Below are positions 1 to 8,069 of a stretch of DNA of 64,000 nucleotides, one piece after another (positions within the stretch are counted from its first letter, which is position 1; every line of letters begins with the position of its first letter). Source of the DNA: Streptomyces sp. NBC_00224 (lineage in GTDB: Bacteria; Actinomycetota; Actinomycetes; Streptomycetales; Streptomycetaceae); assembly GCF_041435195.1 (NCBI RefSeq), contig NZ_CP108106.1:7081001-7145000 (forward strand), given 5' to 3'. The position numbers and the translations under genes are program-made. The notes under the pieces were generated by a model. The model did no database searches, was not told the origin of the DNA, and saw only the letters and a list, made by a program, of their open reading frames with translations.

Positions 1-558
1 CTCCGCCTCCGGCGGCAGCACGTCCTGCGGCGCGTTCCGGGCGAGCAGCGCGAAGAGCTCCGCCACCGGATACGCGCGGTTCGCCTCGATGCCCGGCGGT
101 GCCGGGGCCGCCGGGACCAGGGTGTCCGAGGCGGGCGAGTGCAGCCAGACGGCGATCAGATGGACGGCCGGCAGGTGCAGCAGCCGCACCTCCGCGTCGC
201 CCGGCTCACGCCCGGCGGCCGCCAGCGCGCCCGCCGTCCCGGCCACGAACGGCCCGTAGTTGAGCTGGCTGAAGACATGGCCGCCCGCCTCGTCCCGTAC
301 CGTCTCGGCGAGCGCGACCGGCCCCGAGTCGTGCTGGACGAGATAGCGCCAGGCGACCGGTTGGGCCCGGTCCAGGCCGCCCGGCAGATCGCCGAGCCCG
401 ATCACGTACATCTGCAGCGGATGCGCCAGCCGGAGCTCGTCGGCCGCGGCGGGCAGCAGCATCGCGGTGCGGACCCGGCCGAGGCCCGCGAGGAGCTCGA
501 CCCCGGCCTCGGCGGCCGAGCGCGACTCCTGGGGTGGCTGCGGTACTTGAAGCGCCAT
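1..558 (-). CDS. Hypothetical protein, C-terminus off the left edge
   Basis: Reads leftward from an ATG at 558 and is still open at base 1, giving 186 codons. I do not recognise the family. The visible part begins MALQVPQPPQESRS and is alanine- and leucine-rich. It has no signal peptide and no clear membrane segment, so it is probably cytoplasmic. Only 9 nt separate it from the papain-like protease upstream, and a purine-rich GGGACGG sits over that gene's stop codon, so the two are probably co-transcribed. It may be an accessory or protective partner of the protease, but that rests on position alone. Confidence 0.6.
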   Translation of the reverse strand, partial: MALQVPQPPQESRSAAEAGVELLAGLGRVRTAMLLPAAADELRLAHPLQMYVIGLGDLPGGLDRAQPVAWRYLVQHDSGPVALAETVRDEAGGHVFSQLNYGPFVAGTAGALAAAGREPGDAEVRLLHLPAVHLIAVWLHSPASDTLVPAAPAPPGIEANRAYPVAELFALLARNAPQDVLPPEAE

Positions 559-567
559 GGTCCGTCC

Positions 568-1380
568 CTATGCCCGGGTGTAGTAGCTGTGGGTCCAGGT
601 TCCGCTGCCCTGGTAGTTGGTCGCGAGCGTGTTGTAGACCTGGTCGGAGCGGCCGTAGATCGGGTCGTCGACGGCCACGATCGCGTCCGAGCCGCTCTGC
701 GGCGCGTCCACGCCCATCGCGGTGAGGAAGTGGCCGCCGCCGGTCGACCAGCCGATCCGGACGCACAGCGGGCGGCCCGCCTTGATCTCGGACTCGACGG
801 TTGCGAAGTCCACCCGGTTGGAGACCATCCGGTCGAAGTGGCCGACGATCCTGAGCGGATTGTCCAGCGGCTGCTGCGAGTTGCAGCCCGCCCCGCTCGC
901 CCCGCCGCCGCAGCAGTCGGTGCGCCCGGTCTGCGAGTTGGCCACCGCGCACTGGGTCCAGGTGCTGCCCGCGTTGTAGAACAGCGCGATGCTGGTCGAC
1001 ACGGCGGCCCAGCACCAGTTGGTCTGCTGCTGGCGCTGCATCGCAAAGGCCAACCGGCCGCCGTCCCACAGCCGGTAGACCGGCTTGTCGTCCAGGACCG
1101 TGATGTCGGTGACGATGTGCAGCCGGGCGCCCCAGTCGACGGTGACCACGAAGGTCACCCCGTGGTTGGGGTCGTACGGCGGCGAGTGCGGGCTGATGTT
1201 GCTGACCCGCACCGGCGCCGCGCCGAGGAACCGGGGGCTGTGCTTGAGGTCGTTGGGGTCGACGCTGTACTCGGAGACCGTGACCACGACCGTCGAGTCG
1301 TGGTCGATGATGCCCCAGTTGAAGTTCAGCGCGGTGCGGCCCTGGAGGCCGGCCCAGTACTGGCGTGCGGTACGCGGCAT
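568..1380 (-). CDS. Papain-like cysteine protease with an N-terminal partner domain
   Basis: 270 aa. Residues 1-105 form a domain almost identical in kind to the separate 108-aa protein upstream. Residues from about 115 onward form a papain-like fold of the C39/C70 sort. The motif QQQTNWCWAA puts the nucleophile at Cys123 after an oxyanion-type Gln. GGGHFLTAMG supplies the general base His217, and VDDPIYG a possible Asp. A cysteine-rich stretch (TDCCGG) lies between them. There is no signal peptide, so export by the classical route is not indicated. It is the middle gene of a three-gene leftward operon with 9-nt gaps. The substrate is unknown; bacterial relatives include effector-like and bacteriocin-processing enzymes. 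Confidence 0.8.
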   Translation of the reverse strand: MPRTARQYWAGLQGRTALNFNWGIIDHDSTVVVTVSEYSVDPNDLKHSPRFLGAAPVRVSNISPHSPPYDPNHGVTFVVTVDWGARLHIVTDITVLDDKPVYRLWDGGRLAFAMQRQQQTNWCWAAVSTSIALFYNAGSTWTQCAVANSQTGRTDCCGGGASGAGCNSQQPLDNPLRIVGHFDRMVSNRVDFATVESEIKAGRPLCVRIGWSTGGGHFLTAMGVDAPQSGSDAIVAVDDPIYGRSDQVYNTLATNYQGSGTWTHSYYTRA

Positions 1381-1389
1381 CGGCCCCCC

Positions 1390-1716
1390 TCAGCCGTTCT
1401 GGTACTCGATGGCGACCGGCGGGCCGTCCAGGACCGTGATGTCGGTGACGATGTGCAGCGGCGCGCCCCACTCCACGTTGACCGTGAATGTGACGCCGTG
1501 GTTCGGGTCGTAGGGCGGCGAGTGCGGGCTGATGTTCTCCACCGTGATCGTGGCGGCGCCGACGAACCGGGGGCTGTGCCGGGGATCGTTGTTGTCCACG
1601 CTGTACTCGGACGCGGTGATGATCACGGTCGAGTCGTGGTTGATGATGCCCCAGTTGAAGTTGAGTCTGGTGCGCCCTTGCAGATTCCACCAGTACTGGC
1701 GGGCTGTCTGTGGCAT
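1390..1716 (-). CDS. Free-standing paralogue of the protease N-terminal domain
   Basis: 108 aa, starting MPQTARQYWWNLQGRT. By eye it is about 78% identical over 101 residues to the start of the papain-like protease immediately downstream. Conserved blocks include LNFNWGII, HDSTV, SEYSVD, NISPHSPPYDPNHGVTF and LHIVTDITVLD. The pattern of alternating hydrophobic strands suggests a small beta-sandwich. It has no signal peptide or membrane segment. The gene lies 9 nt upstream of the protease and is the first of the operon. Likely roles are an inhibitor, decoy or targeting subunit made from a duplicated domain; no function is proven. Confidence 0.7.
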   Translation of the reverse strand: MPQTARQYWWNLQGRTRLNFNWGIINHDSTVIITASEYSVDNNDPRHSPRFVGAATITVENISPHSPPYDPNHGVTFTVNVEWGAPLHIVTDITVLDGPPVAIEYQNG

Positions 1717-1800
1717 ACGGGCCTCCGCGCGGGGTCAGGCCGGACACATGCCGCATGCATGCCCGCCCGGGGCGCCCGGGACGCGTGGGCGTAGAGGAAA

Positions 1801-2442
1801 TCAGCCCGGCTGCCGGATCAGCCGGCGCGCGCCGGCCGCCGCGACCGCCGCCGTGCGCGACTCCACTCCCAACTTGGCGTAGATATGCACGAGATGGGAC
1901 TTGACGGTCGCCTGGCTGAGGAAGAGCCGCTTGCTGATCTGCAGGTTGGAGAGCCCGTCGCCGACCAGTTGCAGCACCTCCAGCTCCCGGCGGGTGAGCG
2001 CCTCGGCCGGGGTGCGCATCCGGTCCATCAGCCGGTGCGCCACCGCCGGGGCCAGCGCCGACTGACCGGCCGCCGCCGTCCGTACGGCCGCTGCCAGCTC
2101 CTCCGGCGGCGCGTCCTTCAGCAGATACCCGGCCGCGCCCGCCTCCACGGCCGCCAGGATGTCGGCGTCCGTGTCGTACGTGGTGAGGACGAGCACCCGG
2201 GGCGCGCCCGGCCGGGCGGTGATCGCGGCGGTGGCGGCCGAGCCGTGCATCCCGGCGCCGAACTGAAGGTCCATCAGCACCACGTCGAAGCCGCCCGAGG
2301 CCGCCAGCTCCACCGCCCGCTCGGCGGTCGCGGCCTCCCCGGCCACCGTGAAGTCCGGCTCGGTGCCGAGGACGGCCCGCAGCCCCGCCCGTACGATCGG
2401 GTGGTCGTCGGCGAGCAGCAGCCTGATCGGCGAGGTGGTCAC
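1801..2442 (-). CDS. NarL/LuxR-family response regulator
   Basis: 213 aa from a GTG that overlaps the stop of the upstream kinase gene (GTGTGA). The receiver domain (about 1-120) has the acidic pair LLLADDHP, the phospho-acceptor Asp in FDVVLMDLQFG, the Thr of VLVLTTYD and the Lys of YLLKDAPPEE. The C-terminus (about 145-205) is a LuxR-type helix-turn-helix: LTRRELEVLQLVGDGLSNLQ and then a KSHLVHIYAKLGV recognition region. It is translationally coupled to the histidine kinase and divergent from the ABC transporter at 3742-5465, which is the likely target. Confidence 0.93.
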   Translation of the reverse strand: MTTSPIRLLLADDHPIVRAGLRAVLGTEPDFTVAGEAATAERAVELAASGGFDVVLMDLQFGAGMHGSAATAAITARPGAPRVLVLTTYDTDADILAAVEAGAAGYLLKDAPPEELAAAVRTAAAGQSALAPAVAHRLMDRMRTPAEALTRRELEVLQLVGDGLSNLQISKRLFLSQATVKSHLVHIYAKLGVESRTAAVAAAGARRLIRQPG

Positions 2443-3608
2443 ACCGCACCCCGTTCCGGCACCGGCAGCGGCAGGGTGATCGCGACCGCCGTGCCCTGGC
2501 CCGGCGCCGACTCGACGCTCAGGGTGCCGCCGAGCGAACGGGCCCGCGACCGCATCGCCGGCAGCCCGAAGCCGCCGGTGCCGGACGGGCGCTCGCGGCC
2601 CGGGTCGAAGCCCTTGCCGTCGTCGACGACATCCAGTGCCACCGAGGTGTCCATGAAGCTCAGCGTGATCTCCGCGCGCTGTGCCGCCGCGTGCCGGACC
2701 GTGTTGGCGAGCGCCGACTGGGCGATCCGCAGCAGCGCGACCTCGTACGGCGTGGGCAGCTCGACCGGTGTGCCGCTCACCCCGAACTGCACGGCGGGAC
2801 CGGGCGTCGAGGCGCACAGGCGCTCCAGGGCGCCGGGCAGCGAGGCCCGCTCCAGACCGGGCGGGGTCAGCGCCCGTACGAAACGGCGGGCCTCCGCCAG
2901 GTTGTCCTGGGCGGCCGCACGGGCCTGCTCGACATGGGTACGGGCCGGGTCGTCCGGCGCGAGCGCGCGCTCGGCGGCCCGCAGCAGGAGCTGGATGGAG
3001 GACAGGCCCTGCGCCAGCGTGTCGTGGATCTCCCGGGCGAGGCGTTCGCGCTCGGCCAGCGTGCCCGCCGCGCGCTCCGCCCCGGCGAGCTCGGCGCGGG
3101 TCGACACCAGCTCCTCGATCAGCTCGCGCCGCCGCTCGCTCTCCCGGTACAGCGCGTCGTAGCCGAGGACCGTCGCCACCGCCACGGCCGCGCCGAGCGG
3201 CGGCCCGATGAAGGTGCCGGGCGTGACCTGCTCGCCGTGGAGCAGGAAGCTCGCGATGGCCGCGCCCGCCGTCGCCGCCACGGCGGGCAGGCCCCAGCGC
3301 TGCGGCAGCAGGTGCAGCTGGAGGAAGTAGAGGGGGAAGGCCACCCACAGGGCGTCCGGCGAGAGGGTGAGCAGCACCAGCCAGACCGCGCAGAGCGCCC
3401 CGAGCCAGACGGCGCCCGCGCGGGTGCGGGGCCGCACGGCGGGCGTCAGCACCCCCGCCGCGTACACCGCCGCCATCGCGCCCACCGCCGCCAGGACCAC
3501 CGCGTCGCCCACCGCCCGTGCCGCGACGAGCGCGAGCAGCCCGGCGAGCAGCGCGTGCAGACACAGGCGCAGCAGCCGGGCGACCGGGGTGTGGGGGCGG
3601 GAGTCCAT
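2439..3608 (-). CDS. NarL-type sensor histidine kinase
   Basis: 389 aa from ATG at 3608. Residues 10-165 contain about five or six hydrophobic segments, so the sensor part is membrane-embedded rather than extracellular. A linker coiled coil leads to a HisKA_3 dimerisation domain with the phospho-acceptor His in LAREIHDTLAQGLSS. The ATPase domain carries an N-box-like region (SALANTVRHA), the G1 box DVVDDGKGFD and a glycine-rich GTGGFGLPAMRSRA. It forms a 4-nt-overlap operon with its regulator. Kinases of this shape next to FtsX/ABC pairs often respond to cell-envelope stress, an inference here. Confidence 0.93.
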   Translation of the reverse strand: MDSRPHTPVARLLRLCLHALLAGLLALVAARAVGDAVVLAAVGAMAAVYAAGVLTPAVRPRTRAGAVWLGALCAVWLVLLTLSPDALWVAFPLYFLQLHLLPQRWGLPAVAATAGAAIASFLLHGEQVTPGTFIGPPLGAAVAVATVLGYDALYRESERRRELIEELVSTRAELAGAERAAGTLAERERLAREIHDTLAQGLSSIQLLLRAAERALAPDDPARTHVEQARAAAQDNLAEARRFVRALTPPGLERASLPGALERLCASTPGPAVQFGVSGTPVELPTPYEVALLRIAQSALANTVRHAAAQRAEITLSFMDTSVALDVVDDGKGFDPGRERPSGTGGFGLPAMRSRARSLGGTLSVESAPGQGTAVAITLPLPVPERGAV

Positions 3609-3741
3609 AGGTCTTCCAGCGTAAGCGGGCCCGGCCCCGGCCCGGTCAACCGAAAGTTTGATGTGCGCATCCGTCCTTCGATCCGGTCGATGTGTGCTGT
3701 GGCGCGATGTCCCGGCGCCCCTGGGCCGGAAGGCTGGAGCC

Positions 3742-4779
3742 ATGTTCGTCGCATGGAGAGACCTCCGGTTCGCCAAGGGCCGGTTCGCGCTGATGGGCAC
3801 GGTGGTGGTGCTCATCACCCTGCTCGTCGGCCTGTTGTCCGGGCTGACCGCCGGGCTCGCCCGGGACAACACCTCGGCCGTGGTCGGGCTGCCCGCCGAC
3901 CGGCTCGCCTTCGCGGCGCCGCCGGGCGGCCGGGCCGTGTCGTTCACGAGCTCGGTCCTTCGCCCGTCCGCCTGGGAGGGGTGGGGCCGGGCGCCCGGGG
4001 TGCGCGGCGCCGAACCGATCGCGATCTCCACGGTGAACGCGAAGGCGGGGGAGCGGACGGAGGCGGTGTCGGTGTTCGCCGTCCGCCCCGGCTCGGGTCT
4101 GGCTCCGGTACGGGAGGGGGCCGTGGTCCTCTCGCGGGGCGCGGCGGACAAGCTGCGGGCCGGGGCCGGCGACAAGGTCCTCGTCAACGGGCGCGCGCTG
4201 ACGGTCTCGGCGGTGCGCGGTGAGGACTCGTACAGCCACACCCCGGTCGTCTGGACGGCGCTCGCGCCCGGGGCCCCGGCCACGGTGGTGGCCCTGACCC
4301 TCGGCGACGGTGTGGACCTGGCGGCGGCGGACCGGGCCCTGGGCACCACGACCCGCACCCCGGACGGCGCGCTCTCGGCGCTGCCGTCCTACCGCGCCGA
4401 GAACGGTTCGCTCCAGCTGATGCGCGGCTTCCTCTTCGTCATCTCGGCGCTGGTCGTGGGCGCGTTCTTCACCGTGTGGACGATCCAGCGCAGCGGGGAC
4501 ATCGCGGTCCTCAAGGCGCTCGGCGCGTCCACGCCCTACCTCCTGAGGGACGCGCTGGGGCAGGCCGTGCTGATGCTGTGCGCGGGGACGGCGACCGGGA
4601 CGGGGCTGGCGGCGGCGGTCGGCGGGCTCGTCGAGGGCGCAGTGCCGTTCGTCCTCGACGTACGGACCACGCTGATCCCCGCGCTCGTCCTGATCGTCCT
4701 CGGCGTGCTCGGCGCCGCCCTGTCCATCCGGCGGATCACCGCCGTCGACCCGCTGACCGCGCTGGGGAGTGCCCGATGA
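3742..4779 (+). CDS. FtsX/MacB-type ABC transporter permease
   Basis: 345 aa. An N-terminal membrane segment (about 15-38, FALMGTVVVLITLLVGLLSG) is followed by a roughly 200-residue extracytoplasmic domain and three C-terminal membrane segments (about 235-335), the usual FtsX layout. It overlaps the ATPase gene by ATGA. The single-unit size suggests it works as a homodimer. The divergent two-component system shares a 133-bp intergenic region with it and probably controls it. Candidate cargo is lipoprotein, lipid or antimicrobial peptide; nothing in the sequence decides between them. Confidence 0.88.
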   Translation: MFVAWRDLRFAKGRFALMGTVVVLITLLVGLLSGLTAGLARDNTSAVVGLPADRLAFAAPPGGRAVSFTSSVLRPSAWEGWGRAPGVRGAEPIAISTVNAKAGERTEAVSVFAVRPGSGLAPVREGAVVLSRGAADKLRAGAGDKVLVNGRALTVSAVRGEDSYSHTPVVWTALAPGAPATVVALTLGDGVDLAAADRALGTTTRTPDGALSALPSYRAENGSLQLMRGFLFVISALVVGAFFTVWTIQRSGDIAVLKALGASTPYLLRDALGQAVLMLCAGTATGTGLAAAVGGLVEGAVPFVLDVRTTLIPALVLIVLGVLGAALSIRRITAVDPLTALGSAR

Positions 4780-5465
4780 CCGCGCCGCTGTTCCTGGACT
4801 CCGTGACGCTGACCTACCCGGACGGCGACGGGCGGCTCACCGCGCTCGACGAGGTGTCGCTGGCCGTGCCGCCCGGCACCCTGACGGCGTGCGTCGGGCC
4901 GTCCGGTTCGGGCAAGTCCAGCCTGCTCGCGGTGGCGGCGACGCTGATCGCGCCCGACCGGGGCCGGGTGGTGCTCGCCGGGGCCGAGACGGGGGAGCTG
5001 AGCGCGGCCGAGCGGGCGGCGCTGCGGCGCGAGCACGTCGGGATCGTCTTCCAGCAGCCGAACCTGCTGCCCTCGCTGACGGCCGCCGAGCAGCTCCAGG
5101 TGATGGCGCACCTGGCGGGTCGGCGGCCCGGGGCGGCCCGGGCGCGGGCCCTCGACCTCCTGGACGCGGTCGGTCTCGCCGACCGGGCGGACCGGCGTCC
5201 GCACCAGCTGTCCGGGGGGCAGCGGCAGCGGGTGAACATCGCTCGGGCGCTGATGAACTCGCCGTCGGTGCTGCTGGTGGACGAGCCGACCAGTGCGCTC
5301 GACCATGCCCGGGGGGCTTCTGTACTGGACCTGTTGGTCCGGCTCACCCGGGAGCGTGGCACGGCGACTGTGCTCGTCACGCACGACGTGGCCCACCTGT
5401 CTCGGGTGGACCACGTGGTGGAGATGGCGGACGGGAGGCTCGGTGTGGGGCGCGTGGTCGGCTGA
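4776..5465 (+). CDS. LolD/MacB-type ABC transporter ATPase
   Basis: 229 aa. It has a Walker [10 protein letters not shown] near residue 42, Q-loop VFQQPNLLPS, signature LSGGQRQRVNIARAL, Walker [13 protein letters not shown] and switch His in VLVTHD. These are the hallmarks of the short ATPases that partner FtsX-like permeases. The start overlaps the permease stop (ATGA), so the pair is translationally coupled. A perfect 34-bp inverted repeat lies just after the stop codon and probably ends the transcript. Confidence 0.94.
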   Translation: MTAPLFLDSVTLTYPDGDGRLTALDEVSLAVPPGTLTACVGPSGSGKSSLLAVAATLIAPDRGRVVLAGAETGELSAAERAALRREHVGIVFQQPNLLPSLTAAEQLQVMAHLAGRRPGAARARALDLLDAVGLADRADRRPHQLSGGQRQRVNIARALMNSPSVLLVDEPTSALDHARGASVLDLLVRLTRERGTATVLVTHDVAHLSRVDHVVEMADGRLGVGRVVG

Positions 5466-5470
5466 CGGTC

Positions 5471-5565
5471 GGTGGGGGCTGGTCGCGCAGTTCCCCGCGC
5501 CCCTAGGAGGTGCGGCGCCCCGTTGCTTTTAAGGGGCGCGGGGAACTGCGCGACCAGCCCCCACC
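5471..5565. terminator. Perfect 34-bp inverted repeat, bidirectional terminator
   Basis: The arm at 5471-5504 is the exact reverse complement of 5532-5565, with a 27-nt loop. The core is GGGGCGCGGGGAACTGCGCG followed by ACCAGCC. It lies between convergent genes (ABC ATPase rightward, IclR regulator leftward), as expected of a two-way terminator. Copies or half-copies of the same core recur near 9270, 46600, 46960 and 62990-63430. Confidence 0.8.
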
Positions 5566-5583
5566 GGCCCGCACCCGAAATGC

Positions 5584-6384
5584 CTAGCCCTGGCCCGTGT
5601 TCGCCAGTGCTGCGGACAGCTCCTCCGCAACCCCCTGCAGGATCGGCACGATCCGATCCGTGGCCGCCTCCGTCACACGGCCCGCCGGGCCCGAGATGGA
5701 GATGGCGGCGGCCGTGGGGGAGTTCGGCACCGACACCGCGAGGCAGCGGACTCCTATTTCCTGCTCGTTGTCGTCGATCGCGTACCCCGCGTGCCGCACC
5801 TGCTCCAGCGCGTCGAGGAAGCCGTCCGGGGTGGTGATGGTCTTCTCGGTCGCGGCGGGCATGCCGGTGCGGGCGAGCAGCGCCCGGACCTCCTCCGGCG
5901 GGGTGTGCGCGAGGAGCGCCTTGCCCACGCCCGTGGAGTGCGGCAGCACCCGTCGGCCCACCTCGGTGAACATCCGCATCGAGTGCTTCGAGGGCACCTG
6001 CGCCACGTACACGATCTCGTCCCCGTCGAGCAGCGCCATGTTCGCCGTCTCGCCGGTCTCCTCGACCAGACGGGCCAGATACGGCCGCGCCCAGGTGCCG
6101 AGCAGCCGGGACGAGGACTCGCCGAGGCGGATCAGGCGCGGGCCGAGCGCGTACCGCCGGTTGGCCTGCTGGCGTACGTAGCCGCAGGCCACCAGGGTGC
6201 GCATCAGACGGTGGATGGTCGGCAGGGGGAGGCCGCTGCTGGCGGAGAGCTCGCTGAGGCCGACCTCGCCCCCGGCGTCGGCCATCCGCTCCAGAAGGTC
6301 GAAGGCGCGCTCAAGGGACTGGACGCCACCGCTCGCGGCGGATGGCTTGGAGGCGTCGGTGGTGCTGGCGCTGGACGTCGGCAC
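5584..6384 (-). CDS. allR: IclR-family repressor of the allantoin genes (AllR-like)
   Basis: 266 aa from a GTG at 6384 preceded by GAAAGGA. The longer in-frame extension upstream is unlikely to be translated. Residues 20-80 are the IclR winged helix (VQSLERAFDLLERM, then LSELSASSGLPLPTIHRLMR). Residues 95-260 form the GAF-like effector domain, with LLDGDEIVYVAQV, HSTGVGKALLA and IDDNEQEIGVRCLAV. It is divergent from allantoinase, the arrangement known for AllR regulators that release DNA in response to glyoxylate or allantoin-derived ligands. Two palindromes in the shared spacer are candidate binding sites. Confidence 0.88.
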   Translation of the reverse strand: MPTSSASTTDASKPSAASGGVQSLERAFDLLERMADAGGEVGLSELSASSGLPLPTIHRLMRTLVACGYVRQQANRRYALGPRLIRLGESSSRLLGTWARPYLARLVEETGETANMALLDGDEIVYVAQVPSKHSMRMFTEVGRRVLPHSTGVGKALLAHTPPEEVRALLARTGMPAATEKTITTPDGFLDALEQVRHAGYAIDDNEQEIGVRCLAVSVPNSPTAAAISISGPAGRVTEAATDRIVPILQGVAEELSAALANTGQG

Positions 6385-6543
6385 GGGCGCGGTCCTTTCA
6401 GCTGGCAGGCGAGGCAGCAGCCTACCTGTGTGTTCTCCGCCGTACAGTGCGTACGTAGGGCGTCCTTGCCGGTCAGAGTGGGTTTGTCCGTTCCGGTGGG
6501 GCACCCCGTGGCGATAGCTACATTCTGGGAAGCGAAATTCTAA

Positions 6544-6558
6544 TTCCATTCTGTGGAA
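6544..6558. promoter_or_regulatory. Candidate IclR/AllR operator 1
   Basis: TTCCATTCTGTGGAA is a perfect 5-bp inverted repeat with a 5-nt centre. It matches the general TTCC-N7-GGAA form used by IclR-type proteins. It lies in the 343-bp spacer between the IclR regulator and allantoinase, about 160 bp upstream of the regulator start, so it could serve autoregulation. Confidence 0.5.
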
Positions 6559-6604
6559 ACCTCCAGACCCACGCCGTTGGCCGTCACCCGGACCCGGAGC
6601 ACCC

Positions 6605-6652
6605 TTGACGGCTCCCTGATCGGCGTGAAGACTCCTTCAACAGTTCGTTGAA
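6605..6652 (+). promoter_or_regulatory. Candidate allantoinase promoter and operator 2
   Basis: TTGACG at 6605-6610 and AAGACT at 6628-6633 are separated by 17 nt and could be -35 and -10 boxes. The palindrome TTCAACAGTTCGTTGAA (6636-6652, perfect 6-bp arms) lies where transcription would begin, so a bound repressor would block initiation. This is read from sequence only. Confidence 0.5.
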
Positions 6653-6727
6653 TTTTTGCCGGCTGTACTCCGCCGAGGGAACGGTTCCCCCGCGCGGGTG
6701 CACCCCACCGCGGAAGTGAGGGCTCGG

Positions 6728-8065
6728 GTGTCCGACGTCAACCTGGTACTGCGCTCGTCGCGCGTCATCACGCCCGACGGCACCCGCCCGGCCTCCGTCG
6801 CCGTCGCCGGCGGCGTGATCGCCGCGGTGCTGCCGTACGACGCCGAGGTGCCCGCCGGGGCGCGCCTGGAGGACTTTGGCGACGACGTGCTGCTGCCGGG
6901 CCTCGTCGACTGCCACGTGCACGTGAACGACCCGGGCCGCACCGAGTGGGAGGGCTTCTGGACCGCCACCCGGGCCGCGGCCGCGGGCGGCATCACCACC
7001 CTCGTCGACATGCCGCTCAACTCCCTGCCGCCGACCACCACGGTGGCCAACCTCCGCGTCAAGCAGGACGTCGCCCGCTCCAAGGCGCACGTGGACGTCG
7101 GCTTCTGGGGCGGCGCGCTGCCGGACAACGTCAAGGACCTGCGGCCGCTCCACGACGCCGGTGTCTTCGGCTTCAAGGCGTTCCTCTCGCCGTCCGGCGT
7201 GGCCGAGTTCCCCGAGCTCGCCCAGGACCAGCTGGCCCAGTCGCTCGCCGAGATCGCGGGCTTCGACGGGCTGCTGATCGTGCACGCCGAGGACCCGCAC
7301 GAGCTGGCGGCCGCGCCGCAGACGCCCGGCCCCAAGTACGCCGACTTCCTGGCCAGCCGCCCGCGCGTCTCGGAGAACACCGCCATCGAGTCCCTGATCG
7401 CCGCCGCCAGGCGGGTCGGCGCCCGGGTGCACATCCTGCACCTGTCGTCGTCCGACGCACTGCCGGTGATCGCCGCCGCCAAGCGCGAGGGCGTCCGGCT
7501 CACCGTCGAGACCTGCCCGCACTACCTCACCCTCACCGCCGAGGAAGTCCCGGACGGCGCGAGCGAGTTCAAGTGCTGCCCGCCGATCCGCGAGGCCGCC
7601 AACCAGGACCTGCTGTGGGCGGCGCTCGCCGACGGCACCATCGACTGCGTCGTCACCGACCACTCGCCGTCCACCGCCGACCTCAAGACGGAGGACTTCG
7701 CCACCGCGTGGGGCGGGATCTCCGGCCTCCAGCTGAGCCTCTCGGCCGTCTGGACGGAGGCGCGCAGGCGCGGCCACACCCTGGAGGACGTGGTGCGCTG
7801 GATGTCCTCCGCCACCGCGGGCCTGGTCGGCCTGGGGCGCAAGGGCGCCATCGAGGCCGGCCGCGACGCCGACTTCGCCGTGCTCGCCCCCGACGCGACC
7901 TTCACCGTCGACCCCGTGGAACTCCAGCACCGCAACCGCGTCACCGCGTACGCGGGCAAGACCCTGCACGGTGTCGTCAAGTCGACCTGGCTGCGCGGCG
8001 AGCGCATCCAGGAGAACGGCACCCTCACCGAGCCCACCGGCCGCCTGCTCGAAAGGAACAACTGA
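6728..8065 (+). CDS. allB: Allantoinase
   Basis: 445 aa cyclic amidohydrolase that opens the allantoin ring to allantoate in purine breakdown. The start GTG at 6728 follows GGAAGTGAG; the upstream in-frame extension has no support. The metal site has [17 protein letters not shown] (His-x-His near residue 60), the carbamylated Lys in [11 protein letters not shown], His in [19 protein letters not shown] and the Asp in VVTDHSPS. Substrate pocket residues resemble allantoinase rather than dihydroorotase. Allantoicase follows after only 4 nt, and the IclR gene is divergent, forming an allantoin utilisation module. Confidence 0.95.
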   Translation: MSDVNLVLRSSRVITPDGTRPASVAVAGGVIAAVLPYDAEVPAGARLEDFGDDVLLPGLVDCHVHVNDPGRTEWEGFWTATRAAAAGGITTLVDMPLNSLPPTTTVANLRVKQDVARSKAHVDVGFWGGALPDNVKDLRPLHDAGVFGFKAFLSPSGVAEFPELAQDQLAQSLAEIAGFDGLLIVHAEDPHELAAAPQTPGPKYADFLASRPRVSENTAIESLIAAARRVGARVHILHLSSSDALPVIAAAKREGVRLTVETCPHYLTLTAEEVPDGASEFKCCPPIREAANQDLLWAALADGTIDCVVTDHSPSTADLKTEDFATAWGGISGLQLSLSAVWTEARRRGHTLEDVVRWMSSATAGLVGLGRKGAIEAGRDADFAVLAPDATFTVDPVELQHRNRVTAYAGKTLHGVVKSTWLRGERIQENGTLTEPTGRLLERNN

Positions 8066-8069
8066 AACC

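Noticed and set aside
139..1794. 551-codon rightward open frame across the protease operon
   Set aside because: It is rich in Arg/Gly/Val with no domain and lies opposite three genes with clear motifs; it is an antisense by-product of high GC.
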